The position numbers and the translations under genes were made by a program. The notes under the pieces are model-generated. The model was given only the letters and a program-made list of their open reading frames with translations, did not search any database and was not told the DNA's origin. DNA of 64,000 nt from positions 984,640 to 1,048,639 of the forward strand of contig NZ_JACIDS010000002.1 in the NCBI RefSeq assembly GCF_014196455.1, read 5' to 3'. Each line of letters begins with the position of its first letter. Within the stretch, counting starts at the first letter, position 1. Shown here piece by piece: positions 1-9,172 of this stretch. Source of the stretch: Kaistia hirudinis (GTDB lineage: Bacteria; Pseudomonadota; Alphaproteobacteria; Rhizobiales; Kaistiaceae).

Positions 1-3
1 AGC

Positions 4-1623
4 TTACTCGGTGATCAAGGCCGACAAATCCGAGACTGGCAAGGGGGGCGAATAGAGATATCCCTGACCCGCATCGCACCAGATGCCCTGAAGAAAATCA
101 GCCTGGGCGGCTGTCTCGACGCCCTCCGCGATGATCCTCATCCCCAGGCTGTGGCCCATGGCGACGATCGCGCGCGTGATCGCGCCGGCAGCCTTGTCGC
201 CGGGCAGTTCCCGGATGAAGGAGCGATCGATCTTCAGATGGTCGGCCGGGAAGCGGTTGAGATAGGAGAGGCTCGAATAGCCCGTTCCGAAGTCGTCGAT
301 GGCGATCGTCACCCCCAGGGCGTGGATCGCCGCCAGCGGACGCAGTCCGGCCTCGCCTTCCGGCATCAGCTGGCTCTCCGTGATTTCCAGCACCAGCCGC
401 TGGGGTGGCAGACCGGATTCCGCGAGGATGGCGCGGACCGCATCGATGAAGCCCGGATGCCGGAGCTGGATCGGGGAGACATTGACCGAGACGGAGAGCT
501 GTCCGGGCAGGCGGGCGATGTCGGAACAGGCCTTCGCCAGCACCCATCGCCCGAGCGCGTCGATCAGGCCGGTCCGCTCGGCCAGGGGGATGAAGACCGT
601 CGGCGCGACGGCATCGCCGCCCGGCTGCTGCCAGCGCGCCAGTGCCTCGACGCTCGTGACGCTTCCGGAGGACATGTCGATCTGCGGCTGATAGAGGACG
701 ACGATCTCCCCGCGCGTCCAGGCGTCCTTGAGTTTCGCCGCGAGCGGCGCGTCGGCGGTCGAAATCTGCCGCCGCGCGCCGCGCAAGGAGCGTTTCGTGT
801 CGTCGATCAGCGCGACGATGACGGCGCCGATCAGCAGGGCCGAGAGGATCGGGAGCGCTTCGATCGTCGCCTGCGGGCCGAACACCGTGGCGATGACCGC
901 CACCAGAAGCAGCGGGGCGGCGACGAGAAGCAGGCGCCGCCGGACGAGACTGCCGCTCGACTTCCTGGCGAGGACCCGGCGCATGGGCGTCTTGTCCGCG
1001 ACGGATGCCAGGATGGCCGTCCCGCCGAGCAGGCCACCGGCCATGGTCGGCGCCGCCAACTGGCCGAAGAAGCCCTGCAGATGCGTGGCGTAGCCGATCG
1101 CGACAGCGCCGACGATCAGAAGCGCGAGGCCACTCGTCAGCTGGGCGAGGGCATAGCGGCGCAACTGCATGGAAATAACTGCGGCTGCGAGGCCGATCAT
1201 CATCACCATGGTCTGGGGACTCATGCCGACCGGCGACCCTGCCAGGGCTTCGGCCGCCAGGCGGGCCCGGAAAGGCGAGATTGAACTGAACGCCTCGGGC
1301 CTTCCGCTCGCAACAGTGATCAGTCGAAATGCGACGATCCCCGCCGTGATCATCGACAGGGTGACGGCAAAGGCACGGTTCGCCCGCTCACGCCGCGGCG
1401 CGTAGCGCCTGCCAGAAGCCCAAATGGCGGCGCCGAGCGCGACCAGGCAGATCGCGGTCCAGGGGTGCGACGTCATGTGCACCGGCCCGACCCGCCAGAG
1501 TGGTGTACTATGCAATGAGTAGTTGAAGAGAACCAGCGCGCCCGTGGCGATGCACCCGCAGGCAAGCGCCGTCGACGTTATGCGCGCGCCGCGGATAGCC
1601 CACTGCCTGTATCGCCTCGACAA
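4..1623 (-). CDS. Membrane-anchored EAL-domain c-di-GMP phosphodiesterase
   Basis: 539 aa. The first ~275 residues hold about eight hydrophobic segments (for example near 16-35, 55-70, 85-103, 139-152, 161-180, 230-248 and 257-272). A complete EAL domain follows. The signature EAL is at 326-328, EITES at 413-417, the metal-binding DDFGTG at 443-448 and the catalytic KID at 464-466, so hydrolysis of c-di-GMP to pGpG is expected. No GGDEF domain precedes it, so the membrane part is probably the sensor. The start is TTG; no in-frame ATG lies close upstream, and M50 is a less likely alternative because it would lose the first helix. It lies 161 bp downstream of uvrC on the same strand and is probably transcribed separately. 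The stop codon is at the very edge of the window, so the gene is complete. Confidence 0.9.
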   Translation of the reverse strand: MSRRYRQWAIRGARITSTALACGCIATGALVLFNYSLHSTPLWRVGPVHMTSHPWTAICLVALGAAIWASGRRYAPRRERANRAFAVTLSMITAGIVAFRLITVASGRPEAFSSISPFRARLAAEALAGSPVGMSPQTMVMMIGLAAAVISMQLRRYALAQLTSGLALLIVGAVAIGYATHLQGFFGQLAAPTMAGGLLGGTAILASVADKTPMRRVLARKSSGSLVRRRLLLVAAPLLLVAVIATVFGPQATIEALPILSALLIGAVIVALIDDTKRSLRGARRQISTADAPLAAKLKDAWTRGEIVVLYQPQIDMSSGSVTSVEALARWQQPGGDAVAPTVFIPLAERTGLIDALGRWVLAKACSDIARLPGQLSVSVNVSPIQLRHPGFIDAVRAILAESGLPPQRLVLEITESQLMPEGEAGLRPLAAIHALGVTIAIDDFGTGYSSLSYLNRFPADHLKIDRSFIRELPGDKAAGAITRAIVAMGHSLGMRIIAEGVETAAQADFLQGIWCDAGQGYLYSPPLPVSDLSALITE

Positions 1624-1784
1624 GATGATGAGTTCCCCCGACGCCCACCATTGAGGTACCGGGAACCCTGACGGGCCAATTCCTAAGAATCGCCTTAAAC
1701 CGTCACAGAAACACGGCCCGATCTACCGTGAGTCACGGCTTCGTGACGTCGTCACGCAGAACGGGTGCGAGGGCCCGACGGGCG

Positions 1785-3773
1785 TCAATCCGCGCCGGTG
1801 TGGAAGAAGTCGTAGATCGTCTGCGCCATCTGGGCCGAGACGCCGGGGGCGCTCATCAGATCCTGGATGCTGGCGCGGCTGACGGATTTGGCGGTGCCGA
1901 AATGGGCGAGCAAGGCGCGCTTCCGCGTCGGGCCGATACCCTCGATCTCGTCGAGCGGGTTCTTGGTCAGCGCGGTCTTGCGGCGGGCGCGATGCGAGCC
2001 GATGGCGAAACGATGCGCCTCGTCGCGGAGCCGCTGCACGAAATAGAGCACGGGGTCGCGCGGCTGCAGCATGAAGGGCTCGCGGCCGGGAATGAAGAAC
2101 TTCTCGCGGCCCGCGTCGCGGTCCGGTCCCTTGGCAATTCCGACAAGCGGGACTTCGCCCTCGAGGCCGAGTTCCTCGAGGATGCCACGTGCGGCGGAGA
2201 GCTGGCCCGCGCCACCATCGATGAAGACGAGATCCGGCCAGGGGCCGAAGCCGTCCTCGTCGCGCGGCGCATTCTCGCGCGAGCCGTGCTCCTTGACGAG
2301 GCGGGAGAACCGGCGCGTCAGCACCTCGCGCATCATGCCGAAATCGTCGCCCGGCGTGATCTCCTCCGAGCGGATGTTGAACTTGCGGTACTGGTTCTTC
2401 ACGAAGCCGCCCGGTCCGGCGACGATCATGCCGCCGACGGCGTTGGTGCCCATGATGTGGCTGTTGTCATAGACCTCGATCCGCTTCGGCGGCCCTTCGA
2501 GGCCGAACGCCTCGCCGACGCCTTCGAGCAGCTTGGCCTGGCTCGACGTCTCGGCGAGATTGCGGCCGAGCGCGTCGCGCGCATTGGTCAGCGCGTGGTC
2601 GACGAGGTCCTTCTTCTCGCCGCGCTTCGGCACGGCGATCTCGACCTTGTGGCCGGCATGCTCGCTGAGCGCCTCGGCGAGGAGGTCCATCTCCTCGATC
2701 TCGTGGCTGATCAGGATCAGCCGCGGGCAGGGCTTGTCCTCGTAGAACTGGGCGATGAAGGCGGCCAGCACCTCGGCCTCGCCGAGCGATTTGTCGGCGC
2801 GCGGATAGAAGGCGTGGTTGCCCCAGTTCTGCCCGGTGCGGAAGAAGAACACCTGCACGCAGCTCTGTCCGCCTTCCTGGTGGACGGCGATCACGTCTGC
2901 CTCGTCGACGCCCTGCGGGTTGATGCCCTGGTGCGACTGGACATGGGAGAGGGCGGCGATGCGGTCGCGATAGATAGCGGCGCGCTCGAAATCGAGCTCG
3001 GCGCTCGCCGATTCCATCGCGCGGGCGAGATCGGTGCGGATCGCGCTCGACTTGCCGGAGAGGAAGCCCTTCGCCTCCTTGACGAGGCCGGCATAGTCGG
3101 GAAGCGAGATTTCGCCCGTGCAGGGGGCCGAGCAGCGCTTGATCTGAAAGAGCAGGCAGGGCCGCGTCCGACTCTCATAGACGCTGTCGGTGCACGTGCG
3201 GATCAGGAAGGCGCGCTGGATCGCGTTCACGGTCCGCCCGACGGCGAGCGCCGAGGCGAAGGGGCCGAAATAGTCGCCCTTCCGCGTATGCGCGCCGCGA
3301 TGCTTGACGATCTGCGGCGCCTCGTGATCGCCCGTGATCAGGATATAGGGGAACGACTTGTCGTCGCGCAGCAGCACGTTAAAGCGCGGCCGCAAGCGCT
3401 TGATCAGATTCGCTTCCAGCAGCAGCGCTTCCGTCTCGGTGCGCGTGGTGACGAACTCCATCGTCGCCGTCTGCTGGATCATGCGAATGATGCGGTTCGA
3501 CTGCATGCCGATCCGCGTATAGCTCGTCACGCGCTTCTTGAGATTGCGCGCCTTGCCGACATAGAGGACCGTGCCCTTGGCGTCGAACATGCGATAGACG
3601 CCGGGCGCATTCGGCAGGCGCGTCACGAAATCGGCGATCACGGCCGCGCCCTGGCCGCGCGGCGTCAGCTCGCCGCCGGCCTCGAAGGCCATCTCCTCGG
3701 CGGGGATGTCCCCGGTCGCTTCCGTCTCCGGCGGAACCGGAGCGTTGCCGTCTGGTGTCGTGCTGTCGTTCAC
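1785..3773 (-). CDS. uvrC: UvrABC excinuclease subunit C
   Basis: 662 aa. Makes both incisions flanking a bulky DNA lesion in nucleotide excision repair, after UvrA/UvrB recognition. The N-terminal GIY-YIG nuclease is visible (GVY at 58-60, [12 protein letters not shown] from 71). A UVR motif that binds UvrB follows, then the RNase-H-like nuclease with EVYDNSHI and [10 protein letters not shown], and a C-terminal helix-hairpin-helix pair ([17 protein letters not shown]). It is somewhat longer than the ~610 aa E. coli protein because of an acidic N-terminal extension. The start is GTG, overlapping the stop codon of the upstream SDR gene as GTGA, so the two are translationally coupled. Confidence 0.97.
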   Translation of the reverse strand: MNDSTTPDGNAPVPPETEATGDIPAEEMAFEAGGELTPRGQGAAVIADFVTRLPNAPGVYRMFDAKGTVLYVGKARNLKKRVTSYTRIGMQSNRIIRMIQQTATMEFVTTRTETEALLLEANLIKRLRPRFNVLLRDDKSFPYILITGDHEAPQIVKHRGAHTRKGDYFGPFASALAVGRTVNAIQRAFLIRTCTDSVYESRTRPCLLFQIKRCSAPCTGEISLPDYAGLVKEAKGFLSGKSSAIRTDLARAMESASAELDFERAAIYRDRIAALSHVQSHQGINPQGVDEADVIAVHQEGGQSCVQVFFFRTGQNWGNHAFYPRADKSLGEAEVLAAFIAQFYEDKPCPRLILISHEIEEMDLLAEALSEHAGHKVEIAVPKRGEKKDLVDHALTNARDALGRNLAETSSQAKLLEGVGEAFGLEGPPKRIEVYDNSHIMGTNAVGGMIVAGPGGFVKNQYRKFNIRSEEITPGDDFGMMREVLTRRFSRLVKEHGSRENAPRDEDGFGPWPDLVFIDGGAGQLSAARGILEELGLEGEVPLVGIAKGPDRDAGREKFFIPGREPFMLQPRDPVLYFVQRLRDEAHRFAIGSHRARRKTALTKNPLDEIEGIGPTRKRALLAHFGTAKSVSRASIQDLMSAPGVSAQMAQTIYDFFHTGAD

Positions 3774-4525
3774 TCTTTGATCCCTACGACGTCGGGCGTC
3801 TCCCAGGCAAGGTGCTGGCCGCCGTCGAGCGCGATCATCTGGCCGGTGATCGAGCCGGTCTCGTGCAGATAGCGGATCGTGCGGCCGAATTCGGCAAGCT
3901 CCGGCCCATGGCCGAGCAGGACCGCCTCGGCCTGGCGCGCGAAATCCGCCGGGTCCTGGCGCGGCGAGGGCAGGGTCGGGCCGGGGCCAATGGCGTTCAC
4001 GCGGATGCGCGGGGCAAGCGCCTGCGCCAGCGTCCGCGTCGCGGTGAGCAGCGCCGATTTCGAAAGCTGGTAGGACAGGAAATGCGGCGTCGTCTTCCAG
4101 GCGCGCTGGTCAACCATATTGACGACGAGGCCTTTGGCCGGCGCGGGCAGGGCGCTCGCGAAGGCATCCGCCAGCAGCACCGGCGCCGTCAGGTTCACGG
4201 CCAGCTGGCGCTGGAAGCGTTCGGGATCCAAGTCGCCGATCCCGTCCGCCTCGAAGATCGAAGCATTGTTGACGAGCAGCGTCGCCGGCCCGAGTCGCTC
4301 GGCCACGAGGGCCGGCAGCGCCCGCGTCGCCTCAAGGTCCGCGAGATCGGCAACGACGACGGTGGACCTGCCACCGCGCGCGCGGATCGCCTCGGCGAGT
4401 GCATTGGCCTCGCGCTCCGAGCGATTGCAGTGGATCGCGACCGCATAGCCGTTCGCCGCCAGATCCTCGACGATCGCCCGCCCGATCCGCCGAGCCCCGC
4501 CCGTGACGAGCGCTATCCTGTCCAT
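3770..4525 (-). CDS. SDR family NAD(P)-dependent oxidoreductase upstream of uvrC
   Basis: 251 aa from the chosen ATG. The N-terminal cofactor motif [10 protein letters not shown] and the NNAS-type motif (LLVNNASIF) mark a classical short-chain dehydrogenase. The catalytic YxxxK appears as YQLSK and the C-terminus has [14 protein letters not shown]. An upstream in-frame ATG at 4552 exists, but GGGGAGAG sits about 10 nt before the ATG at 4525 and the Rossmann fold begins immediately after it, so 4525 is preferred. The substrate is not deducible; pteridine-reductase-like and 3-oxoacyl-reductase-like members share this pattern. Overlap with uvrC by 4 bp implies one transcript. Confidence 0.85.
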   Translation of the reverse strand: MDRIALVTGGARRIGRAIVEDLAANGYAVAIHCNRSEREANALAEAIRARGGRSTVVVADLADLEATRALPALVAERLGPATLLVNNASIFEADGIGDLDPERFQRQLAVNLTAPVLLADAFASALPAPAKGLVVNMVDQRAWKTTPHFLSYQLSKSALLTATRTLAQALAPRIRVNAIGPGPTLPSPRQDPADFARQAEAVLLGHGPELAEFGRTIRYLHETGSITGQMIALDGGQHLAWETPDVVGIKE

Positions 4526-4900
4526 ATCCGCACTTCTCTCCCCGCCGCCCATTCGCCGGTACTCCTAGATAGGACGGGCGCGCGGATTCGGTAAGCGCCC
4601 GCCCGTTTGTCACTTGCCCGGATCGGGACGCTATGACGCGCCGCATGGTGAACGGGCGGAAACACCTGTGCCGTCAATGTGGCGTGGCCTCGGTGTCGCC
4701 GTTTGAGCCGCGCAAGAAAGATCCATGAAAACAATGTCTTGGGCGGAATGTGCGGCTCTACGGCAACGCTGTTCATTGTCCCGAAGTCGCCCCAATTTGC
4801 TTGCCCTTCCGCCGCATTGCGGCGGTTGATTGGGGCATCGGCCGATGCGTCTCCGGTGCGTGGCCGTGGTGTTTCATGTTGTGTACCGCTGGAGAACACG
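4526..4900. other. Divergent intergenic region with long leader of the outer-membrane protein gene
   Basis: 375 bp between the SDR-uvrC start and the beta-barrel gene. It should hold both divergent promoters, but I cannot assign -35/-10 boxes with confidence. A plus-strand reading frame runs through much of it upstream of the beta-barrel start, but its translation is not protein-like. The clear element is the composite hairpin listed at 4790-4835. Confidence 0.6.
4790..4835 (+). promoter_or_regulatory. Composite stem-loop in the 5' leader of the outer-membrane protein gene
   Basis: CCCCAAT at 4790-4796 pairs with ATTGGGG at 4829-4835. Inside this, CCGCCGCA and TGCGGCGG (4809-4825) form a perfect 8-bp stem around a single T. 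There is no T-tract, so it is not an intrinsic terminator. It lies 65 nt upstream of the ATG at 4901, where a 5'-UTR stability or regulatory element would be expected. The function is inferred. Confidence 0.5.
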
Positions 4901-5551
4901 ATGCTGCGTATCCGCACTTTCTCGCTCGCCGCCGCGGCTCTCGCGCTCGGCGCGGTCCCGGCGCTTGCCGCCGACCTTTCCTATAATCCCTCGCCGCTCG
5001 TCACGGCCCCCACGGGCTTCACCTGGACCGGGCCCTATCTCGGCGCGATCCTCGGCTATGGCTGGAGCGATTTCGACGTCCGCAACAATCTCGCCCCGGC
5101 GACGCCGACCGCGGAAGGCGGCAAGATCGGCGTCTATGGCGGCTACAACTACGACCTCGGCAACAACGTCGTGCTCGGCGTCGAAGGCGACCTGAACATC
5201 GACAATGTCCGTGGCAATTACGGCTTCGATGGCTCGGTGAAGCAGAACTGGGACGGGACGCTGCGGGGCCGCGCCGGCTATTCCTTCGGCCGCGTCATGG
5301 CCTATGGCACGGGCGGCGGCGCCGTCTCGGGCGCGACCGTCAGCAAGGGCGGCTACGAAACCGACAACACCCATTGGGGCTGGACGCTCGGCGCCGGCGT
5401 CGAGGCGGCCGTGACCGACCATGTCACCGCGCGCCTCGAATATCAGTACGCGGATTTCGGCGAGCAGTTTTACCAGACCGGCCCGCTCACCGGCCAGAAT
5501 GTCGACCTCAACACCAGCACGATCCGCGCTGGCGTCGGCTACAAGTTCTGA
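4901..5551 (+). CDS. Omp25/31-type outer-membrane beta-barrel protein
   Basis: 216 aa. Signal peptide MLRIRTFSLAAAALALGAVP followed by ALA and cleavage before ADLSYNP. The mature part starts with FTWTGPYLGAILGYGWSDF, typical of the porin-like/Omp25-Omp31 surface-antigen family of Hyphomicrobiales. Alternating amphipathic strands (GVYGGYNYDLGNNVVLGVEG, GTLRGRAGYSFG, HVTARLEYQYADFG) lead to the C-terminal strand IRAGVGYKF with terminal Phe, the signal for outer-membrane insertion. The start at 4901 is set by the signal peptide and GGAGAA 5 nt upstream; the reading frame extends 74 codons further upstream but those residues are not protein-like. Followed by a strong terminator. Confidence 0.92.
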   Translation: MLRIRTFSLAAAALALGAVPALAADLSYNPSPLVTAPTGFTWTGPYLGAILGYGWSDFDVRNNLAPATPTAEGGKIGVYGGYNYDLGNNVVLGVEGDLNIDNVRGNYGFDGSVKQNWDGTLRGRAGYSFGRVMAYGTGGGAVSGATVSKGGYETDNTHWGWTLGAGVEAAVTDHVTARLEYQYADFGEQFYQTGPLTGQNVDLNTSTIRAGVGYKF

Positions 5552-5587
5552 CCTTTCTGCCGCGCGCTCCCACCCCGCACGCGAGAA

Positions 5588-5620
5588 GATGCCCGGGCCC
5601 GTCCCGGGCATCGTCTTTTC
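5588..5620. terminator. Rho-independent terminator after the outer-membrane protein gene
   Basis: Perfect 10-bp stem GATGCCCGGG / CCCGGGCATC with a 5-nt loop at 5588-5612, then GTCTTTTC. It lies between convergent genes and ends the plus-strand transcript. Confidence 0.88.
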
Positions 5621-5630
5621 GGGGGGATGG

Positions 5631-6275
5631 TCAGGCCGGACGATAGACCTGCGCCATGGCGCCGGTCGCGAAGACCGAGGCGCTGAGGAGCTTCAGCGTC
5701 TTCGGCGCCGCCAGCTCGCTGAAGATCGACTTGCCGCGCCCGAGCAGCACCGGATGCACCAGCAGGCGCAGTTCGTCGACGAGATCCGCCGCCATCAGAC
5801 TGCGCGCGAAGCGGACGCCGCCATGCGCGAGGATCGGCTTGCCGCCTTCGGCCTTCAGCCGCGCGATCGTGCCTTCGAGATCGCCGGAGACGCGCGGCTC
5901 GGCCCAGGCCGCCTCGACGGGCGACAGCGCGCGGTCGGCGTCGGTCGCCGCCGTCTCCCCCGGCGAGATGGCACCGTCTGATTGGCGGATGGCGAGCCGC
6001 GCGCGCGGCGGCTCGATGAGCCCGGCGCGCGAGAAGATCACCTTCGGGATCTCGTTCATCGGCGCGGCGTAGATTTCCGTCGAATAGGGCCAGTAGCTGG
6101 CCATGTCGTAATAGGTCCGGCTGCCCATCACATGGACGCCGGCGCTCCAGAGCAGATCCATGGTCCAGGCATTGGCGCCCTCGTCCATGGAGGCGAACAC
6201 CCATTCGACCTGGTTCTCCGGCCCGCAGACGAAGCCATCGGCCGACATCGACATTTTCAGGATCAGCGGCCGCAT
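5631..6275 (-). CDS. Dihydrofolate reductase family protein (RibD C-terminal-like)
   Basis: 214 aa. Begins MRPLILKMSMSADGFVCGP and carries the family motifs VHVMGSRTYYDM, GTIARLKAEGGKPILAHGG and ELRLLVHPVLLGRGKSIF. These match the RibD_C/DHFR-like fold, an NADPH-dependent reductase, but this stand-alone group is usually of unknown substrate and is unlikely to be the housekeeping DHFR. The start is chosen at 6275 because GGAGGA lies 7 nt upstream and the conserved N-terminus begins there; an earlier ATG at 6404 adds 43 residues without family character. No operon partner is apparent. Confidence 0.85.
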   Translation of the reverse strand: MRPLILKMSMSADGFVCGPENQVEWVFASMDEGANAWTMDLLWSAGVHVMGSRTYYDMASYWPYSTEIYAAPMNEIPKVIFSRAGLIEPPRARLAIRQSDGAISPGETAATDADRALSPVEAAWAEPRVSGDLEGTIARLKAEGGKPILAHGGVRFARSLMAADLVDELRLLVHPVLLGRGKSIFSELAAPKTLKLLSASVFATGAMAQVYRPA

Positions 6276-6360
6276 GAACGGTCCTCCTCGATTTAACCGA
6301 ATGGATAAATAGAAGGAAGAAACAGTCAAGCAGGAGCGGCGGTGAGGCGGCGCCTCCCGT

Positions 6361-6693
6361 TCAATGCGCCGAGGACTGGGAGAAGGCGTTGATGACGATG
6401 ACACCGGCGATGATCAGGCCGATGCCGATCAACGCCGCGGCGTCGAGCTTCTGTCCGAAGAGCAGCCAGGCGGCGCCGGATATCAGGACGATGCCCGTGC
6501 CGGACCAGATCGCATAGGCGATGCCGACCGGCAAGACCTTCAGCGTCAGCGACAAGAAGTAGAACGAAATCACATAGCCGACGATCACGACGAGGGAGGG
6601 GATCAGCTTGGTGAACCCATCCGATGCACGCATGGCCGAGGTCGCGATGACCTCCGACACGATCGCGATACCGAGATATAGATAGGCAGGCAT
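6361..6693 (-). CDS. Small multidrug resistance (SMR/EmrE-type) efflux transporter
   Basis: 110 aa, the standard SMR length, with four hydrophobic helices. All key EmrE positions are kept: E14 (proton/drug coupling), Y40, Y60 and W63. SMR proteins work as antiparallel dimers that exchange protons for cationic lipophilic compounds such as quaternary ammonium. Start at 6693 follows GGGGGAT; an upstream ATG at 6753 would add 20 polar residues not seen in the family. A related paired SMR subunit is not present, so it is probably a homodimer. Confidence 0.93.
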   Translation of the reverse strand: MPAYLYLGIAIVSEVIATSAMRASDGFTKLIPSLVVIVGYVISFYFLSLTLKVLPVGIAYAIWSGTGIVLISGAAWLLFGQKLDAAALIGIGLIIAGVIVINAFSQSSAH

Positions 6694-6797
6694 GATCAAT
6701 CCCCCGCTGGAGGCGGATCTTAGAACAATTCCGCGCAACGGCGTCACGTTCACCTTGTCGTGAACAAGGACGCGGGCGACGAGGCGCCACCGTCTCC

Positions 6798-6896
6798 GCC
6801 GTCATCCCGTGCTCGACACGGGATCCATTCAGCCGAAGCGGCAAACGATCATACGCCTCAGGCTGTATGGATTCCGGCTTTCGCCGGAATGACGGC
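6798..6896. repeat. Bipartite palindromic intergenic element
   Basis: The ends GCCGTCAT (6798-6805) and ATGACGGC (6889-6896) are perfect inverted repeats. Each half forms its own hairpin: ATCCCGTGCTCGACACGGGAT on the left and ATTCCGGCTTTCGCCGGAAT on the right. Such 'GTCATTCCGGC...' elements are dispersed, MITE-like intergenic repeats in many proteobacterial genomes. Only one copy is in this window, so the repeat status is inferred from form and general knowledge. Confidence 0.6.
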
Positions 6897-6964
6897 GTTC
6901 CGGGCTAAAGGGCGGACGCTTCACGCCTGCCAGGGCGTCCCTTGGCGGCCCCTTCGCCCCTCTC

Positions 6965-7807
6965 TCAACCAGCGTATTGCGTCCCGACGAACAGCGCCTT
7001 GTGCAGATCGTGCCAGGACTCCTCGGTCGGCGCGAACAGCAGGCCGCCGTCGCGGTGGGCGGCGAGATAGGGGGTGCCGTCGAAGCGGGCCGAATAGCCG
7101 CCGGCTTCGCGGTGGATCAGCCAGCCGGCTGCATGATCCCAGACATTGATCTTGGAATAGACGGCGAAATGCGAATTGCCGCTCGCCATCATCCGGTATT
7201 CCTGCGCCGCGCAGCGATAATTCGCCGCCGAGCGGGTGTTGGCGAGATTGGCGCAGAGCTGCGAGCGCAGCGGCTCGGGCAGGGTCGACCAGGAGGCCGT
7301 GCCGGACATCTTGGCGGCGGGCTTGGGCGGCGCGACCTCGAGCGGCACGCGCGTGCCGTCCTTGCCGACCGTGAACGCGCCTTCGCCGCGCACGGCGATC
7401 GACCAGTCGCCGGCCACCGGGTCGAGGATGATGCCGCCGACGATCTCGCCGCGGGCGACAACCGCCGCCATGACGCCGAACAGGGGCAGGCCGGAGGCGA
7501 AGTTCTTGGTGCCGTCGACCGGGTCGACCACGAAGGCGAGATCGGCGCCGTCGAGCTCATCGAGCAGCGCCGGCCGGGCCGACACGCTCTCCTCGCCGAT
7601 GACGATCGAGCCGGGGAAGGCCTTCACCAGTGCCGCGGCAATGACCTTTTCAGCCGCGACGTCGGCATCGGTGACGAGATCCTCGGCCGAGGTCTTCTCG
7701 CGGATCGCGCCGGCACCGAGGTGATGGAAACGCGGCATGATCTCGGTTGCGGCGGCTTCACGCAGAATCTCGGCGACGGTGTCGGCGTCGCGAACCGAAA
7801 AACGCAT
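6965..7807 (-). CDS. Inositol monophosphatase family protein
   Basis: 280 aa. The three lithium-sensitive phosphatase motifs are all present: GEES (metal ligand Glu), DPVDGTKNF and the C-terminal WDHAAGWLIHREAGG. Mg2+-dependent hydrolysis of a small phosphomonoester (inositol phosphate, histidinol phosphate or 3'-phosphoadenosine type) is expected; the exact substrate cannot be read from the sequence. Start ATG preceded by GGGGAG. It is the last of four minus-strand genes (small secreted protein, RNase T2, GST, this one) with gaps of 15, 10 and 41 bp, so co-transcription is plausible although no shared function is evident. Confidence 0.9.
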   Translation of the reverse strand: MRFSVRDADTVAEILREAAATEIMPRFHHLGAGAIREKTSAEDLVTDADVAAEKVIAAALVKAFPGSIVIGEESVSARPALLDELDGADLAFVVDPVDGTKNFASGLPLFGVMAAVVARGEIVGGIILDPVAGDWSIAVRGEGAFTVGKDGTRVPLEVAPPKPAAKMSGTASWSTLPEPLRSQLCANLANTRSAANYRCAAQEYRMMASGNSHFAVYSKINVWDHAAGWLIHREAGGYSARFDGTPYLAAHRDGGLLFAPTEESWHDLHKALFVGTQYAG

Positions 7808-7848
7808 TGGTCTAGCTCCCCAGGGTCAGATCGGTGTCGCGGCGCAGC

Positions 7849-8451
7849 TCAGCCCTTGGGCCGCGTCGCGGCGAAGGAGGGCGTGCGGGCCGCGAAATCA
7901 TCCAGCCAGGCCACCAGGCCGGGATATTGCGCGCGCCAGCTTCCCTCGAACCGCAGGTCGAGATAGCCGAGCGCGCAGGCGACGGCGATGTGACCAATAT
8001 GCGTTTCGCCGGAAAGATCGGTCTCGGCCAGCGCCGCGAGCCCGCGCGCGACCTTGTCGGCATGGTGCGCCAGCCAGCGATCGCTGCGCAGTGGCTCGTC
8101 GCGCCAGCGCTTTTCATAGACCTGCAGCAGCGCCGCATCGAGGACGCCGTCGGCCAGCGCCTGCAGCACGAGCGCGGGAAAGCGCCGCTCCGCCGCCTGC
8201 GGGATGATGCGGCCACCGCCGGCCAGATGGTCGAAATATTCGACGATCACGCGCGAATCATAGACGACGCTGCCGTCTTCGAGGACGAGCGCCGGGATCT
8301 TGCCGAGTGGATTCTGCTTGCGGATCGTGTCGGCGGGATCGCCGGTATCGGTCGCGACGACCTCGATCCGGTCGTAGAGGCCGAGCAGATGCGCGGCGAT
8401 CTTCACCTTGCGGCCGAAGGGCGAGGCGTCGGACGATCGAAGGATCAGCAT
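7849..8451 (-). CDS. Glutathione S-transferase family protein
   Basis: 200 aa. N-terminal thioredoxin-like domain with RSSDASPFGRKVKIAA, where a Ser near position 10 is the likely glutathione-activating residue, followed by the cis-Pro loop NPLGKIPALV and the GSH gamma-Glu-binding DSRVIVEYF. The all-helical C-terminal domain includes HIAVACALGYLDLRF. Cytosolic detoxification or stress role. It starts 10 bp after the RNase T2 stop codon, so it is probably in the same transcript. Confidence 0.9.
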   Translation of the reverse strand: MLILRSSDASPFGRKVKIAAHLLGLYDRIEVVATDTGDPADTIRKQNPLGKIPALVLEDGSVVYDSRVIVEYFDHLAGGGRIIPQAAERRFPALVLQALADGVLDAALLQVYEKRWRDEPLRSDRWLAHHADKVARGLAALAETDLSGETHIGHIAVACALGYLDLRFEGSWRAQYPGLVAWLDDFAARTPSFAATRPKG

Positions 8452-8461
8452 GAAAGGTCTT

Positions 8462-9157
8462 TCAGCGCACAGGCGGCATGACGAGTCGATCGCGGCGACA
8501 GGCGCCGCGGTCGACTTCGGGGCAGGGGCGGAAGGCGAGGCTCCGCGTCAGGCAGATCCGCACTTCCTTGAGGCGCTGCTGGTCGCAGGCAACGGCGATC
8601 GCATTGCTCATCAGCCCCGGATTGACGGCGCGGAAGGCCGCCTCGACCTCGTTCGGCGAGACCGTGAGGGGCGCTTCGGGCGCCACGAAGCGCTCGGGAA
8701 TCTTGACCGTCTCGAAGGCGCGCCGCACGACGTCGAAATACTGGCTCTGGTTCAGCGCGCTGCAGGTGCCGTGCTGGCGCCATTCATGGCGAACGAGCCC
8801 GGGGCTCGGCATGATGTCGAGCATGCCGTCGACGATCGAGCGCGGGACGCCATCGCCGCGCGGGCTCGAGCAGTCGCTCGGATAGCCCCGCTCATATTGC
8901 GGCCACAGCCCGTGCACGACGAAGGCGAAGGGCCGCCCGCCGCACTGGAGGCGGTCGCCCTTGGCCTTGTTGCTTTCGCAATAGGTCGGCGACCAGGAGA
9001 GCGACAGGACATAGAAGGCGAAATCGCCCGGCGTGTCGGCGCGGGCGGGCAGGCTGGCGGCGGAGAAGAAGACGATCGCCGCCGCGGCGAGGGCGGCCAG
9101 CAGACGGCCAAGGGCTCCGGCAGGACGGGAGCCGACGCGGGACGCGAGCCGGCTCAT
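8462..9157 (-). CDS. Secreted ribonuclease T2 family protein
   Basis: 231 aa. A hydrophobic N-terminal segment (about 18-35) ending ARA-DTP is a signal peptide, so it acts in the periplasm or outside. Both catalytic blocks are intact: CAS-1 FVVHGLWPQ with His82, and CAS-2 RHEWRQHGTC with His124, Glu125 and His129. RNase T2 enzymes cleave single-stranded RNA through 2',3'-cyclic phosphates and supply nucleotides from external RNA. Start ATG with GGGAGG 7 nt upstream. It follows a small secreted protein by 15 bp. Confidence 0.93.
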   Translation of the reverse strand: MSRLASRVGSRPAGALGRLLAALAAAAIVFFSAASLPARADTPGDFAFYVLSLSWSPTYCESNKAKGDRLQCGGRPFAFVVHGLWPQYERGYPSDCSSPRGDGVPRSIVDGMLDIMPSPGLVRHEWRQHGTCSALNQSQYFDVVRRAFETVKIPERFVAPEAPLTVSPNEVEAAFRAVNPGLMSNAIAVACDQQRLKEVRICLTRSLAFRPCPEVDRGACRRDRLVMPPVR

Positions 9158-9172
9158 CGGCCGCCTCCCGGC

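Noticed and set aside
1728..3872. Long open frame (over 700 codons) opposite uvrC
   Set aside because: It is the antisense of uvrC in a high-GC gene. The translation is rich in Ala/Arg/Asp/Leu repeats, has no domain motif, and uvrC is certain on the other strand.
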